A stretch of DNA of 64,000 bases from Ceratodon purpureus (Eukaryota > Streptophyta > Bryopsida > Pseudoditrichales > Ditrichaceae): contig MU104862.1 of the NCBI GenBank assembly GCA_014871385.1, forward strand, positions 1-64,000, given 5' to 3'. The translations under genes were made by a program, and so were the position numbers. Each line of letters opens with the position of its first letter. The stretch's first letter is position 1. The notes under the pieces are model-generated. The model made no database searches. It was not told where the DNA came from and worked only from the letters and a program-made list of their open reading frames with translations. Positions 46,184-57,090 of this stretch are shown one piece after another.

Positions 46184-47766
46184 AGGTCTTGGTGTGAAGA
46201 AAGATGTGAAGGAGGCCTGTAAGCATCTCTTAACGGCAGCTAATGAGGGACATCCAACTTGGCTTTCTACCAGCTCGCCAAAATGCAGCAGAAGGGGATT
46301 CCAGGATTGAAGAGGGATGTGGCAACAGTAAGTACAGCAACTAATATTTTGATTGATAGTATGGAAATGAGTTGATTCGAAGTATGTTTGTGAGCTGAGT
46401 ATCCTTGAATGCATCCTTGGATGGCTGATTTCATTAGACGATTTGTGTTTTTTATGATTTGGTTGAATATGTAGGCGGCGGCGCTGTTTAAAATCGTTGC
46501 AGAACGAGGTCCATGGGGTTCGTTGATGAAGTGGGCCCTAGAATGCTATATGAAGGGACAGATTGGGAAGTCTCTCCTTCTGTATTCACGAGCGGCGGAG
46601 CTTGGTTATGAAGCTGCTCAAAGTAATGCAGCATGGATCCTGGAGAGGTATTATAATGAAGGAGTATGTATAGGCCAAGCTGGTATGTGCAGTGATGTTG
46701 AGCGGCATCGACGAGCACATACGTTTTGGCGGTATGCATCAGAGCAAGGGAATGAGCACGCATCATTGCTAATTGGCCATGCGTACTTCTATGGCAGGGT
46801 GAGTTAGAGAACTAGGCAGCTGAATATCATCTTTTACGGGATGAGCATTTCCGATGTATAATCCCGTCTCTGCTGAATTCTCCTTAAAAAGCTTACATTT
46901 CTACGAGGGTTTGCTTTCTAGCTGGTTGAGAAGTTCTGGCTTTCATAGATTTTCAGTTCTAAAATGCTATGAACGAAGTAGGGTCTTATTTTTAGTCTGC
47001 CTTCGGATTCTGATGTGCTATATGAGTTTTAATCTTGCCTTTAAAATATAGCCGTGTCGGTTTTCGAAGATCTGGAACGCATTGGTCGTACGGTTGATTA
47101 AATTCTCACGGTTGGTGCACATGCAGGGGGCTGAGAGAGATTTGGATAAGGCTGCGGAAGCATATAGGAGGGCACAGCTGCAGCAGAATTCTCAGGCAAT
47201 GTTCATTTTGGGTTATATGTATGAGCATGGATTAGGACTTCCGAAGGATCTTCATCTTGCCAAGCGCTACTATGATCAAGCGTTGGACACGGAGCCTGGT
47301 GCTATGCTACCCGTAACATTTGCATTGATAGGTCTCTACTTGCGGCAAAAGTATAGTGGGAGCATTATTGTAAGCAACTGGACCTGTCTTTTAACTAGAC
47401 GTTAGAGTCGAGGTTTCTATGCACTGTCAACCCAGAACCAAGACTTCGGCTTCCATTGGTGAATTCATGTAATATTAGTAACTCTTGTATCAGTGTATAG
47501 GTTTTTCCTTCAAAAAGTTTCTTTCCTAGTGTTGTTGCTCATGCGGTTTTGGATTGTGTGGAGTGTAACTGTTTTCACACCTTGTGCAGATGAAGTTGGT
47601 TGATGGATTACCGAACGCCAGACCGAATGTTGAGGAATGGTTCAAGTTTTTTTCTGCGGATGACGGGAATGCGACATTGATAACACTTGATTTGATGTGT
47701 TTACTTACGGTGTTGTATCTTCGACAAAGACAACGACGGATACAACATGGACATGTTTCATCTTAA
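46184..47766 (+). pseudogene. HRD3: HRD3/SEL1L ER-quality-control protein, 5'-truncated
   Basis: HRD3 (SEL1L; EBS5 in Arabidopsis) is the ER-membrane partner of the HRD1 ubiquitin ligase in ERAD. Exons: 46184-46327 (GLGVKKDVKEACKHLL and AFYQLAKMQQKGIPGLKRDV), 46475-46799 ([20 protein letters not shown] through [20 protein letters not shown]), 47127-47369 ([40 protein letters not shown]) and 47590-47766 (the C-terminal membrane segment LITLDLMCLLTVLYLRQRQR, then stop). These are SEL1 repeats followed by the expected C-terminal helix. The first exon is shifted by one base (-1) or two (+2) between AANEGHP and AFYQLAKM (about 46255-46262), and everything N-terminal is missing because cassette 6 lies upstream. 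The later exons look clean, so the loss may be recent. Confidence 0.85.
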
Positions 47767-48349
47767 TGGTTTATTGATTCATCTGCTTGATTTATTTATA
47801 ACAAATTAATTCGCCATCATCATTTGGAGGTGTAAGTCATATACATGGGCCTAGGCTATCACCTTTGTCTTATGGTTATTGGTTGGCAATGAGGGGTTTC
47901 ATAACTGAGATTTAAGATGAAATGAAAATGCCCTAGAGTTTACTGATGCAGGAAACACCTTCCTCTTTCTTTTGAACTAAATGGGCATGCATACGTTGTT
48001 TGTGATCGCTGCATAGCTATCTACGGTTATCTCCTTGTTTATGTACCTGTATTCTTACATATCCCACACTAGATAGAATCGTATGACTTGTTCTGGTGGA
48101 AGATGGGAGATAGCGAAGGTGAATGCATTCTTGTACATTCTTACTGCCATATAAATACGAGAATGCTGGTTTATAGAGAGCAGGAAGTAACTCATTGAAA
48201 ATGTTATTTTGAACCTCTCGGATGACTCAAATGAAAAACGTCTGTTGATTCTAGGTTCTGGACATTAGTTTGAACTCAGCGATACAAACATGGTGTTACT
48301 AAGGACGCTCCACATCACCGGCAGCAATGAGGTTGGCAGGGTGAGGTGC
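47767..48349. other. Downstream of HRD3; no gene seen
   Basis: Probable 3' UTR and intergenic DNA. Nothing recognisable. Confidence 0.5.
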
Positions 48350-48466
48350 AGCAAACAATTGATTCAGAGAGTGACATCTATGCATATTTGAGCAAACGAT
48401 TGATTCAGAGAGTGACATCTATGCACATTTGAGCAAACAATTGCTTCATAGATTGACATGTATGCA
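48350..48466. repeat. 41-bp tandem repeat, about 2.8 units
   Basis: AGCAAACAATTGATTCAGAG + AGTGACATCTATGCATATTTG is repeated at 41-bp spacing. The third unit is diverged and incomplete. Confidence 0.8.
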
Positions 48467-48501
48467 ATTATAGATCCTCGCATCCTCATAAACTAACCCA
48501 A

Positions 48502-48726
48502 TTATGATAGAGTGTGTTCTTGAGGTGATCCTTCCTTACGACACTCGGTTCGAACTTCGTACCCTTGCTGTAGCTGCAGGTTGAGGACCCTATTAATCAT
48601 AAACTGATCTGGGTCTAAAGTATACATGCTGTAAATCATTTCGTCCGAAGCCCCCACGCCGTGTAGAAAATCTCCGAATGGGTCCGGATGGTTGGTGACT
48701 GGGTCCTCCTGGCCCGGCATGGGCAA
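48502..48726 (-). CDS. Possible terminal exon of an unknown gene
   Basis: A minus-strand frame containing DPFGDFLHGVGASDEMIYSM and LDPDQFMINRVLNLQLQQGY ends in a stop at 48502. Composition is protein-like, but I do not recognise it and the upstream exon is unclear. The third TIR element lies 160 bp upstream and may have disrupted the gene. Confidence 0.3.
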   Translation of the reverse strand: MPMPGQEDPVTNHPDPFGDFLHGVGASDEMIYSMYTLDPDQFMINRVLNLQLQQGYEVRTECRKEGSPQEHTLS

Positions 48727-48889
48727 TTCTTTCTCTCCATAATCTTCTCAGGTCTCTTGCTACCACGATTAGCCCAAATTCTAGATATATGGGCACTACC
48801 AATAATATATGGAGAGAAAGGATGAAGAGCCAGCGAGATGAGTGAACGTGAAGATGAGAAATCACTGTTTCTTCCTTTGGGGACACATG

Positions 48890-49395
48890 TAGCAGAGGTG
48901 ACCTCCGGCTATGGCCCCCGCGGAATTGAAGGGTGGGGGCAGGGGACCCGGCGCTCAGTGGGCGGGCAGCCCCATAGGATTTGAATTTTTTTATTTTTTT
49001 ATTTTTTTATTTAAAAAAAAATATTTGGGAAAAAAATAGAGGCAATAAAAACCAAAATTCAATGAGATCAACCCTAGCTACCCCGTGGTCGCTGTTTTGA
49101 GTGAACCCTAAAATTACTTAACGGGCAACGGGTCCCACCGGATCCGTCGCCCTTATTCAAACCCTTCTCGCTCCGCTCGATGGGTTTGAAAAACCTTATA
49201 TTATTCATATAAATTTCTGAGACAATTTGTCTCCAAAAAAAAAAGTTTAAAAAATAAAAAAATAAAAAAAATAAAAATATGAAGGTTAGGGCTGCCCGGT
49301 AAGAGCTGCCCCTGCTGGATGTCGGGTCCTCCTGCCCCCGACCCTCCACTCCGCCGGGTCGAGGAGAGAAGGTCACCTCTGCTACATTCATGCCC
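48890..49395. mobile_element. Non-autonomous TIR element, copy 3 (8-bp TSD)
   Basis: Exact direct repeats TTCCTTTG at 48882-48889 and 49396-49403 flank GGGACACATG...CATTCATGCCC. The right arm is diverged inside (CCGGGTCGAGGAGAGAAGG replaces the usual CCGGGGCCATAGCCGGAGG), so arm pairing is weaker than in copies 2 and 4. Confidence 0.85.
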
Positions 49396-49403
49396 TTCCT
49401 TTG

Positions 49404-50417
49404 TCTACCTCAAGTTCGTGGATTCAACTGTCAAAAAGGCGTTACCGATCGCCGTGCATAGCGGATGCGACTGACAATCACTGAATGGAGTGGTCAGAAT
49501 TTGGTTGTTCATTGTTGCAATTCAGAGTGACTTCGGTGTAGAACATGGAACTCCCGATCCATGGAATCTCGCACACTTGGGTGTGGGATAAACTCTTCTC
49601 CATTCACATTTGGGAAATCGGGAAGAAATATTCGAAGGTGGCCGATAATGTAAAGACCTGGCCACCCTCGTTGTGACCACAGTTACTTGTTCCATGTGTT
49701 GCTTCAATTGTAACATAAGCCGACATCAAGTCCGAGACAGACACTGGATATCTAACTGCGCCAGGGGCTCCAATTCCACTTGCCATGTACCGGTCTCAAA
49801 AGCGCATCAACAGGCTTGGGAGGCAGAGGGACATCCTGCATCCCATTCCCAATGGGATAGAATATGTGAGCAGAATCAAGTCTCAAGCAACATCATCACC
49901 TTCTGCTCCAGGGAGACAGATGCACTGCTCGATATCCTATCGAAGTCATAACACAATGTGCAGCTTAGAAAATAGGGGAAAAATCTGAAGTTAGTAAAAG
50001 AATGAACAAATCAATTACTTTTAGCCCTAGTCTTAAAGCTGTGTACGAAAGCGAGCTGATTTCAAACATGAGCCTGATTCTTCTCTTAAGACGAACATCG
50101 GGCTGATTCTACAGCTCGCCAATGGATTGGTTCTTTGTCATCAGCGTTTGAAAATTATCAGTTCGATGATCCTCACAAATGGTGCTGAACGAGGTAACTG
50201 AGAAAGTCTACATCATTACATGAATCAGGCTCTCTCTTAGTACGCATCAGGACGTTTTTTGCGTGTGCTTTGACCGCAAGACATGAACGAGTATGTACCA
50301 GACTAAACTGTCTTCTCATGTCACGAATCCTGAAGGCATTAACTTATCCTCCACAGGATTTTCTCATCACATGTCCAGGGCTGTTGGCAATATGAGGATG
50401 AGGACGGTGACAGTGAC
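49404..50417. other. Unrecognised, possibly exon-bearing
   Basis: A minus-strand stretch at about 49540-49650 reads GHLRIFLPDFPNVNGEEFIP, with protein-like composition, and may be an exon of the gene to the right or of an unrelated one. Nothing is certain. Confidence 0.3.
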
Positions 50418-50634
50418 TCAACTTGCATGGATTAACGTCCGAGGGTTTCTGAGACAGCCAGGTAGTTGAAGAATGTGTTCACGCCAGCCTTTGTCGCTGG
50501 GCTCCACTGTTCGGTAGCATAGAGGGCATCTCAGCACCTTATGTTGTTTACACATCTTGCAGTCCTTACTCTTTTGGTGCGCTGCCAGTCTAGATTCTGG
50601 AACAGCCAAGTAGCATTTTTGGCACTCTATATAC
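50418..50634 (-). CDS. CEP104: CEP104 C-terminal zinc-finger exon (partial gene)
   Basis: CEP104 caps growing microtubule ends at centrioles and cilia tips. The minus-strand terminal exon (acceptor GTTACAG at 50635) reads YIECQKCYLAVPESRLAAHQ, KSKDCKMCKQHKVL, RCPLCYRTVEPSDKGWREHI and LQLPGCLRNPR, then a stop. The Cys/His spacing and the CPLC...W..H...GC..N pattern fit the C-terminal zinc fingers of CEP104. The frame is intact. Upstream exons should lie to the right (50.7-52 kb), but I could not assign them. A cilium protein suggests an organism with swimming sperm. Confidence 0.65.
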
Positions 50635-52010
50635 CTGTAACACATGTTTCAAGTACCCATAATTATACCAAAAATTGCTTGTACGTTACATATAAGATCC
50701 TGTTTCAAAAGCGAGACAAAAAGTTGGATGAGTAAATCTAGTCTGTCTCCACAAGAAAGAGAAACAGCAGCAGATGCATTCAGGTAAACGTGCAACCATC
50801 ATCACAAAAATGATCTCCTACATCCTGATAACAAGATTTGGGCTCCTTCAAAATCTCGACAACTCACCAAGGCCCTCAACTGTGGAATCGACGTTGTCAG
50901 CTAGCCTTCATAACTATTACATAAAATCATGTCAAAGCCAACATCGACCAGCCAACTAATTACCTCTTTGCAGCATTCGATCCTTAACTAAACTCGAAAG
51001 GAACTGAAGGCACATTGAGCTCACAGCAGGTCGCCAACAAACTCGTCTTGCTCATCTAGGTGGAGTACGGACCCTAAACCCAAATTTGTGATCGACTAAG
51101 ATCTCGGCCACATGCATAAGCAACTTCGAGCAGCAGTCGACTCCTGTACATAGCACCTAGGTTTAGTATTACATACATGCTTGTCAGGAAGAGAATTCCA
51201 TTAAATACTGGAGCCCAATGAAATATGCCGGTCGGGGCCTAACACAGTATCACTGCCAAAATATGAAGCATGCGAAATGTTTGTCGTGGAACGAATGTGA
51301 AAACATGCGTAACTAACAAGTTCGAAGTCTGAGCACGAATCAGTTTGAAATGAAATCAAACTGTCGATATCTATGTTAGTATGACAAGTTATATAGATTC
51401 GTAAATTATTCATCCAGGACGTCCGGATTCAAATGATAACAGAAATCAGAATGAAACATACCGTTAGCAGAAAGAGCCAAGGTAGGGCAACATGGAATTA
51501 GATTACAGACAGACACAGTATAGTGCCACCACGTAACGAGTGCAAGGCAAGGTGCAAATTTTTCAAGACTAGTAGCCGATCACACTTCATTCTGAGTGAG
51601 AGGACTCTCGATCCCAGGTCCCTCTCGAGGGTTTCTTCTGCTACAGATATCCGATACCATAGCATTCTCACGGAAAAAAAGAAAGATATGAAACGTAATG
51701 TGTCCGACGAGGGGGAAGTACGACAGCCTAAATTTTTTATGATGCTCAACTACCCTAAACTCTGTCTGTTGACTCCGTGTAAGTGTTGGATGATGCATAT
51801 TCTTCAAAGGCCATAACATCCTGGCATGTGGTGATTCATAACAGAAATTTTACATAAACAGAATATTTAAAAATTTATTTTCAGTTACCCATGCCTTTGT
51901 GCGAAGATTTTTGCTTTGTTGTTTCAACACAAAAGACAAAGAACTTTTTTTTAAAAAAACAACAATCAATTGACCTTATATGTATAGATTATGATCGGAG
52001 AGTGTCATTC
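50635..52010. other. No assignable exon
   Basis: Expected to hold earlier CEP104 exons on the minus strand, but none could be recognised; short open frames only. Confidence 0.35.
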
Positions 52011-52014
52011 ATAA

Positions 52015-52690
52015 TGTGGGAGTCCATGTGGCTCTGCAACCGAGTCCATCTTCTTGGGGTCCCGAGTCCATGTGCTTGGGCACCCCAGTACATCTTCTTG
52101 GGGTCTGGATCGGTCAAGTTTCACTTTTTCATTTATTTTTTTACTTTTACTTTTTATTTATTAGATATAGTTTTTTAATATTTCATCTCAGAGAGCCTTG
52201 AATCGCTTAACAACCCCAGTCCAAGGGCTTGGGGTCTGAAACGGTCCTGTTTCTCTTTTTCACTTGTTTCTTACTTTTTATTTTTATTTTTAAAAATAGT
52301 TTTCAAACTCCATCTCTGAGAGCCTTGAATCATTTAACAACCCAAGTCCAAGGACTTGGTCACCCGAGTCCAAAGGCTTTGGGGTCCCCAGTTCATGTGC
52401 CTAGGCACCCCAGTCCATCTTCTTGGGGTCCCCAACCCAAGGGCTTGGGGTCCCCAGTCCAAAGGCTTGGGCACCTCAATCCATCTTCTTGGGGTCTGAA
52501 ACGGGTCAGTTTCTCTTTTTCATTTATTTATTTATTTTTTATATATTTTTTTTTAAATAGTTTTTTTTATTTCATCTCGAATTGTTTAGCACCCCAGGGC
52601 AAGGGCCTGGGCACCCTTGTCCATCTTCTTGGGGTCTGAAACGCCTCATTTCCTCTTTTTTCATTCATTTTTTACTTTTTAAGATTCTTT
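52015..52690. repeat. Compound tandem repeat with CTTGGGG phrases and T-rich spacers
   Basis: Four large irregular units each contain CTTCTTGGGGTCTGAAACGG, a T-rich stretch (TTTCTCTTTTTCATTTATTT), TTTCATCTC and GAGAGCCTTGAAT. Between 52340 and 52490 a 20-26-bp phrase of the form CCCAGTCCAAAGGCTTGGGG is further amplified. There is no coding content. Confidence 0.65.
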
Positions 52691-52709
52691 AAAAATAGAT
52701 TTTTAATTT

Positions 52710-52971
52710 CACGGAGGAGGGCCCTATCCGAGGCCGTCGATGTTTCCAACTTGGATGATTTTAATCCAAGAGAGGTAAGCCAACACATTGTGAAGCTGCT
52801 GCAAACGGTGTATTCGTGTAATCGATTGGAATTCCGTGAGGGAGTGACACTTTGCCGCGGCCGTAAGAGTCTGGTTGAATTCGTATTGAATCGCCTTTGT
52901 CTTCGGCCGAGCTGTGGGAGGCTGGAGCGCCTCGCCTTGGAAGTTTTGGCCGCCGCTGGCAGACCCTCTAC
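52710..52971 (+). other. Coding-like stretch interrupted by TIR element copy 4
   Basis: An open plus-strand frame reads NLDDFNPREVSQHIVKLLQT and LEFREGVTLCRGRKSLVEFV and runs into the TIR element at 52980. It is protein-like, I do not recognise it, and no continuation was identified after 53510. Confidence 0.3.
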
Positions 52972-52979
52972 CAAGGGCG

Positions 52980-53502
52980 GGGACACATGTAGCAGAGGTG
53001 ACCTCCGGCTATGGCCCCGGGGAATTGAAGGGTGGGGGCAGGGTGACCCGGCGCTCACTGGGCGGGCAGCCCCATAGAATTTTTTATTTTTTATTTTTTT
53101 ATTTTTTTATTTTTTTATAAAAATTTACTTCGGAAAAAATAAAGGCTATAAAAACCAAAATTCAATGAGATCAACCCTGGCTACCCCGAGATCGTTGTTT
53201 TGAGTGAACCCTAAAATTACTTAACGGGCAACGGGTCCTACCGGACCCGTCGCCCTTATTCAAACCCTTCTCGCTCCGCTCGATGGGTTTGAAAAACCTT
53301 ATATTATTCATGTAAATTTCTGAGACCATATGTCTCCCAAAAAAAAAACACAATTTTTTTTAAAATTTTTTTAAAAAAAAATTAATGAAAGTTAAGGCTG
53401 CCCGGTGAGAGCTGCCCCTTGCTGGATGTCGGGTCCTCCTGCCCCTGACCCCCCACTCCGCCGGGGCCATAGCCGGAGGTCACCTCTGCTACATTCATAC
53501 CC
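52980..53502. mobile_element. Non-autonomous TIR element, copy 4 (8-bp TSD)
   Basis: Flanked by CAAGGGCG at 52972-52979 and 53503-53510. Ends are GGGACACATGTAGC and GCTACATTCATACCC. It is the longest copy because of poly-A/T expansion in the interior. Confidence 0.85.
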
Positions 53503-53510
53503 CAAGGGCG

Positions 53511-54740
53511 ATCCAGGGTGGCGCTTTGGTGTGGCAATTTTGGACTTCACCTAGTAGTCCATATGAAGAGTTTCTTGGTCTGGTTTCTACTGTCGAAGGG
53601 AATCCCTGTCTTTCTTGAATTTAGTGGATGCGGTCGCTGTTGGGCATTGTCGGCTGGGATACTAGTTCGTTTTTTGATTTGCCACAAGCATCTCTGGTAG
53701 TATGTGCGATCGATCCACACTATCCACAGGGGTATGGGCGAAGGGTCGCGTGTTCCCTCTATGAAACCGGATGTGACTGACCGATCATATCCGACGCATA
53801 TCTGGGTCTGGGTCGGCGGCTGCTTCCAAGGTGTGGCCCATTCCTGTCCCACCTTTTCTATGCTGTTTCGTGGATATGTGGACCAAAGTTTGCCTGGCAC
53901 AATGATTTATTTCCGTTGGTCTTGGATTCCTGGTCATATTAATCGCCTGGACGGTGGGGTCATCACACTAGTACTCAAAACTTCATAACTTCTGCGTCAT
54001 TCAGCAGGAAACCAAGGAACCTCAGAATCATCCAAGTTGCGGGAACTGGCGCCAAGGATGCATGGTTTTTTTATTCGTAAGTACTTGGGTGCTTATTATA
54101 CATGAGTTCGAGTGGTTACAGATTCAGACGCTGGGGCGCATCTTTTTTCGTGGTGATCATGCACGAGGGGGTTGATTGACTCTGCATGTTGGACGATGTT
54201 ATAGTAACCCAAGGCCATATGCTCACTCAAGAGCTCGCTTGTCTGAATTTCGAGAGTGACGCGAGCAGCATCAGCCCACACAGATGACAATGGGATGACT
54301 ACATCGGCTGTTGCTGCTTGTATGGCCCCACCATGGCTGTACGTCCTTTTCCTGGCTGGCGAATGTGGGTCGGAGGATGAGGCTGAAGGTAGTCCACCTT
54401 AGTGCAGCTAAGCTCCTGGCATCTACTGCTGCCGCAAACAATGCCCCGTCCACCGTTTCAACGCTGATGGAGGAGCATGATCACATTTTTCAAGTCCGTT
54501 CATTTTTCGTAACTTTCCTTTACCTGCAGTTGATCCATGTTTCCAGGTTCTCATGAAGCTTCTACTGAACAATGAGCTTTATTTGATGATGCATGATATC
54601 GTTAACGAATACGATTTGTGCATGACGACCATGGTTTACACCGTGCCCCACCCTCCCCGAAAATTTATGGAACTCTGGGGGCCAGCTGCCTAGACTGATG
54701 CTTCGGCTGACGAGGAAGACGGATTAGAAGCATCGTGCGA
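53511..54740. other. No recognisable gene
   Basis: Several frames of 60-117 aa on both strands without motifs. A plus-strand patch at about 54545-54690 (VLMKLLLNNELYLMMHDIVN) is protein-like and preceded by TTTCCAG, so it may be an exon of an unknown gene. Confidence 0.3.
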
Positions 54741-55265
54741 GATATCCCAGGGGGGTGGGTTCATTTTCATGATTATGCCTGATTGAAGTCCCTGAGTACT
54801 CTGTCAAGACCAGCATCCGGATTCCACCTTCACGTTACGTTGGTAGAAATCCTTGTTTTTAGCATCCGCTCACTCCATCGCACTTTTACTTTTAACGTGA
54901 AAGTATAAAGTGAATGAGTAAAGTTAAAGTACCATGCATAAATAGCTGGTGATCTTATATATCATGTCCAGTCTTGTTTTCGAGATTTTATATATATCTC
55001 CTCTGCCCTCCGGTCCTCCTCCTCGGCCTCCATTCCTCCCTCAACCTCAGTGAATCCAGCGCACCCTCTCTCGCGGGCTCTCAGCCGCCTCAGGAGCTCT
55101 TTCGGAGTACGAGACATGGCAGCTCTTTCAGATGATGGAAATGGAATCACTGTCGACTTAGATAGCAATGAGAACTGAGAGGATAGCCATGATAGCCATG
55201 AGTAATGTATTAGAATAATTTCAAACATATAAATAAATAATGACATTCATTGTGTGGCTTTGACA
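54741..55265 (+). repeat. Dispersed repeat R, copy 2
   Basis: Second copy of 11751-12274, with CATAAATAG in place of TATAAATAG and a 20-codon ORF at 55116-55178 (MAALSDDGNGITVDLDSNEN). No TIR element is inserted beyond it, so it gives an approximate empty-site comparison for TIR copy 2. Confidence 0.6.
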
Positions 55266-55965
55266 TTGACTTCTCTTCGTTTCGGAAACTGTACCACGCA
55301 TCAACAGACCGAGAACATTGATCCTCAGTTCGGTATGCCATTGAACCCTCGAGGGCTCCAACCTAGACCTTCACCCAATTAAGACCATGATCATGGCTAT
55401 TATCAGCCATGCGGACGAATTGATTCAATGACGTTGTGAATTGCGTTTTATGAGCGATTCCGGTGAGGAACAAAATGATGCACGTATCCTCAGTCTGCCA
55501 GGTACGCTGCTTGTGAACGCAATCGCCGAGTGGATAACATCCCGCGCAAACCCTTCTCTATCAACTGTCGGCAAGACTCAAGTACAAGATATGATTCGAT
55601 CTCAGCATGTGCGCTTCATGAGGGTCAAACCACGTCAGATTCTGTGCCGTGAGGTTCGATCCCCCTAGAAGGTATATATGTAAAAAGTAAAACACGCAAT
55701 TTTCCAATATCATGAGTCAAGCGTATGATCTTACCGTCTCTCTTTGAAAAGTCTACCCGGACCGTCTCAAAAGAAGTCTAGGATGATCAGCATCCGAAGA
55801 GCCTAGTGTTGCCATGACACTCTCCTATCATTCTCTGCTCCATGCAATCCACGGGTAGGGTACAACAGAACCAGATATTATTCACTGACAGGTCAGTGCC
55901 TAGGTTTAGGGAATGCTAAACAATCGGGGTAGATTCCAATATGATAGTAAATCGATGATACTTCT
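55266..55965. other. Unrecognised
   Basis: A plus-strand 75-aa frame (55441-55668, with LPGTLLVNAIAEWITSR) looks protein-like but matches nothing I know. Confidence 0.3.
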
Positions 55966-56067
55966 GGTAAAATCATTTGTGCCATGAATCCAGGAATGAT
56001 TCGATGCAATATGGTGCGCTTGAAGTGCAATGGTTTCTCTGTATTGCGGCCCAGGAACCCTTCTCTC
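55966..56067 (-). pseudogene. Cyclophilin (peptidyl-prolyl isomerase) exon fragment
   Basis: The minus-strand frame after acceptor TTGGCAG reads REGFLGRNTEKPLHFKRTIL followed by HRIIPGFMAQ, the cyclophilin active-site segment (Arg, Phe, Met and Gln of HRxIPxFMxQGGDFT). The expected Gly-Gly is lost through a small deletion (CAA directly followed by ATGATTTTACC), which shifts the frame; DFTR reappears in another frame. The rest of the domain was not found. Cyclophilins catalyse proline cis-trans isomerisation; this copy cannot. Confidence 0.65.
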
Positions 56068-56889
56068 CTGCCAATAGACAAACGACGAGAATGCCGTCAG
56101 AAATAGAATGGAAGATGTGTCCCGTGAAACACGACACCTCCGCGATTTACAAACGGATACACACGGGGCAAGATCTCCGAAACGAACTGCTGAAACTGCG
56201 TCTCTGAGAAAGTATGTAACCGCTTGTATGTGCTGGGGATATCGTCCAAACGCACATGATTCAGCAACATCTTCCGCAACCTGCGGACATGACACACTAG
56301 AGATGCAGGAACAAAACAAGGTTTGTGATACTGAAGGGCGATTCTAAGCCTGACAGGACGAGTCCCTTCGTATCTGCGGACTACCAATGACTACTTGAAA
56401 TAGTAAACCGGTCCCCGAAAAGCATCAACACTACTCAATTCATGTCCTTCATTAATTGACTGTAATTCAACGAATTGATCAAATGTAACGCAGCTAAAAA
56501 CGTAAGAATCATATGCAAAATCTCCGTGGAGTTGCCTTTTTGGAACTCAGGTTGGTTTGGCTGCCCCTCATCGAACAAAAGAATGGAACGATCTACTGGA
56601 ACAGGTTGAGTGATTCCATCTCTGTACGTACGAACTGATCTATAAAAGACGCAGTTACAGCAATGCACAACATCACCGACTATATGACGAGATAGTGACA
56701 ACAGCATGATAGAAATTTGACTACTTAGTCTATGACTCTATGAGCTTAAAAAAAGTAGAATGATCTTACTTGGATCAGGTCAGTATTCTTTGATGAATGA
56801 ATATGTATTCATGATTTTTTGCATGATCCTAGTGTTTAGGCTGTGATAAGCTTGGGTCATATAATTTACTTTGAGCATTATTGAGATGG
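56068..56889 (-). other. Minus-strand exon-like frames of unknown gene
   Basis: Open stretches 56387-56097 (VCHVRRLRKMLLNHVRLDDI, QFQQFVSEILPRVYPFVN) and about 56640-56480 (DGITQPVPVDRSILLFDEGQ) are protein-like and could be consecutive exons upstream of the cyclophilin fragment or of another gene. Not recognised. Confidence 0.3.
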
Positions 56890-57090
56890 ATATATGGGCC
56901 ATAAAACCCAAAAATCCAAAGAGATCAACCCTGGTTACCCCGCAATCGGTGTTCTGAGTGAACCCTAAGACATAATTTATTGTTTCCCACGAAAATAATT
57001 TAAAGCAAACCCATCCAGCGGATCGAGAAGGGTTTGACTACGGGTCCGCTAGGACCCGTTGCCCGTTACGTCTTAGGGTTCACTGATTTT
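56890..57090. repeat. Short inverted element related to the TIR family interior
   Basis: Contains GAGATCAACCCTGGTTACCC and CGGTGTTCTGAGTGAACCCT, close to the interior of the 0.5-kb TIR element, plus the hairpin parts CAAACCC...GGGTTTG and CGGGTCCGCTAGGACCCG. Here GTGAACCCTAAGAC and GTCTTAGGGTTCAC (about 56957 and 57069) form inverted ends. The GGGACACATG termini are absent, so this is a relative sharing the core only. Confidence 0.5.
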
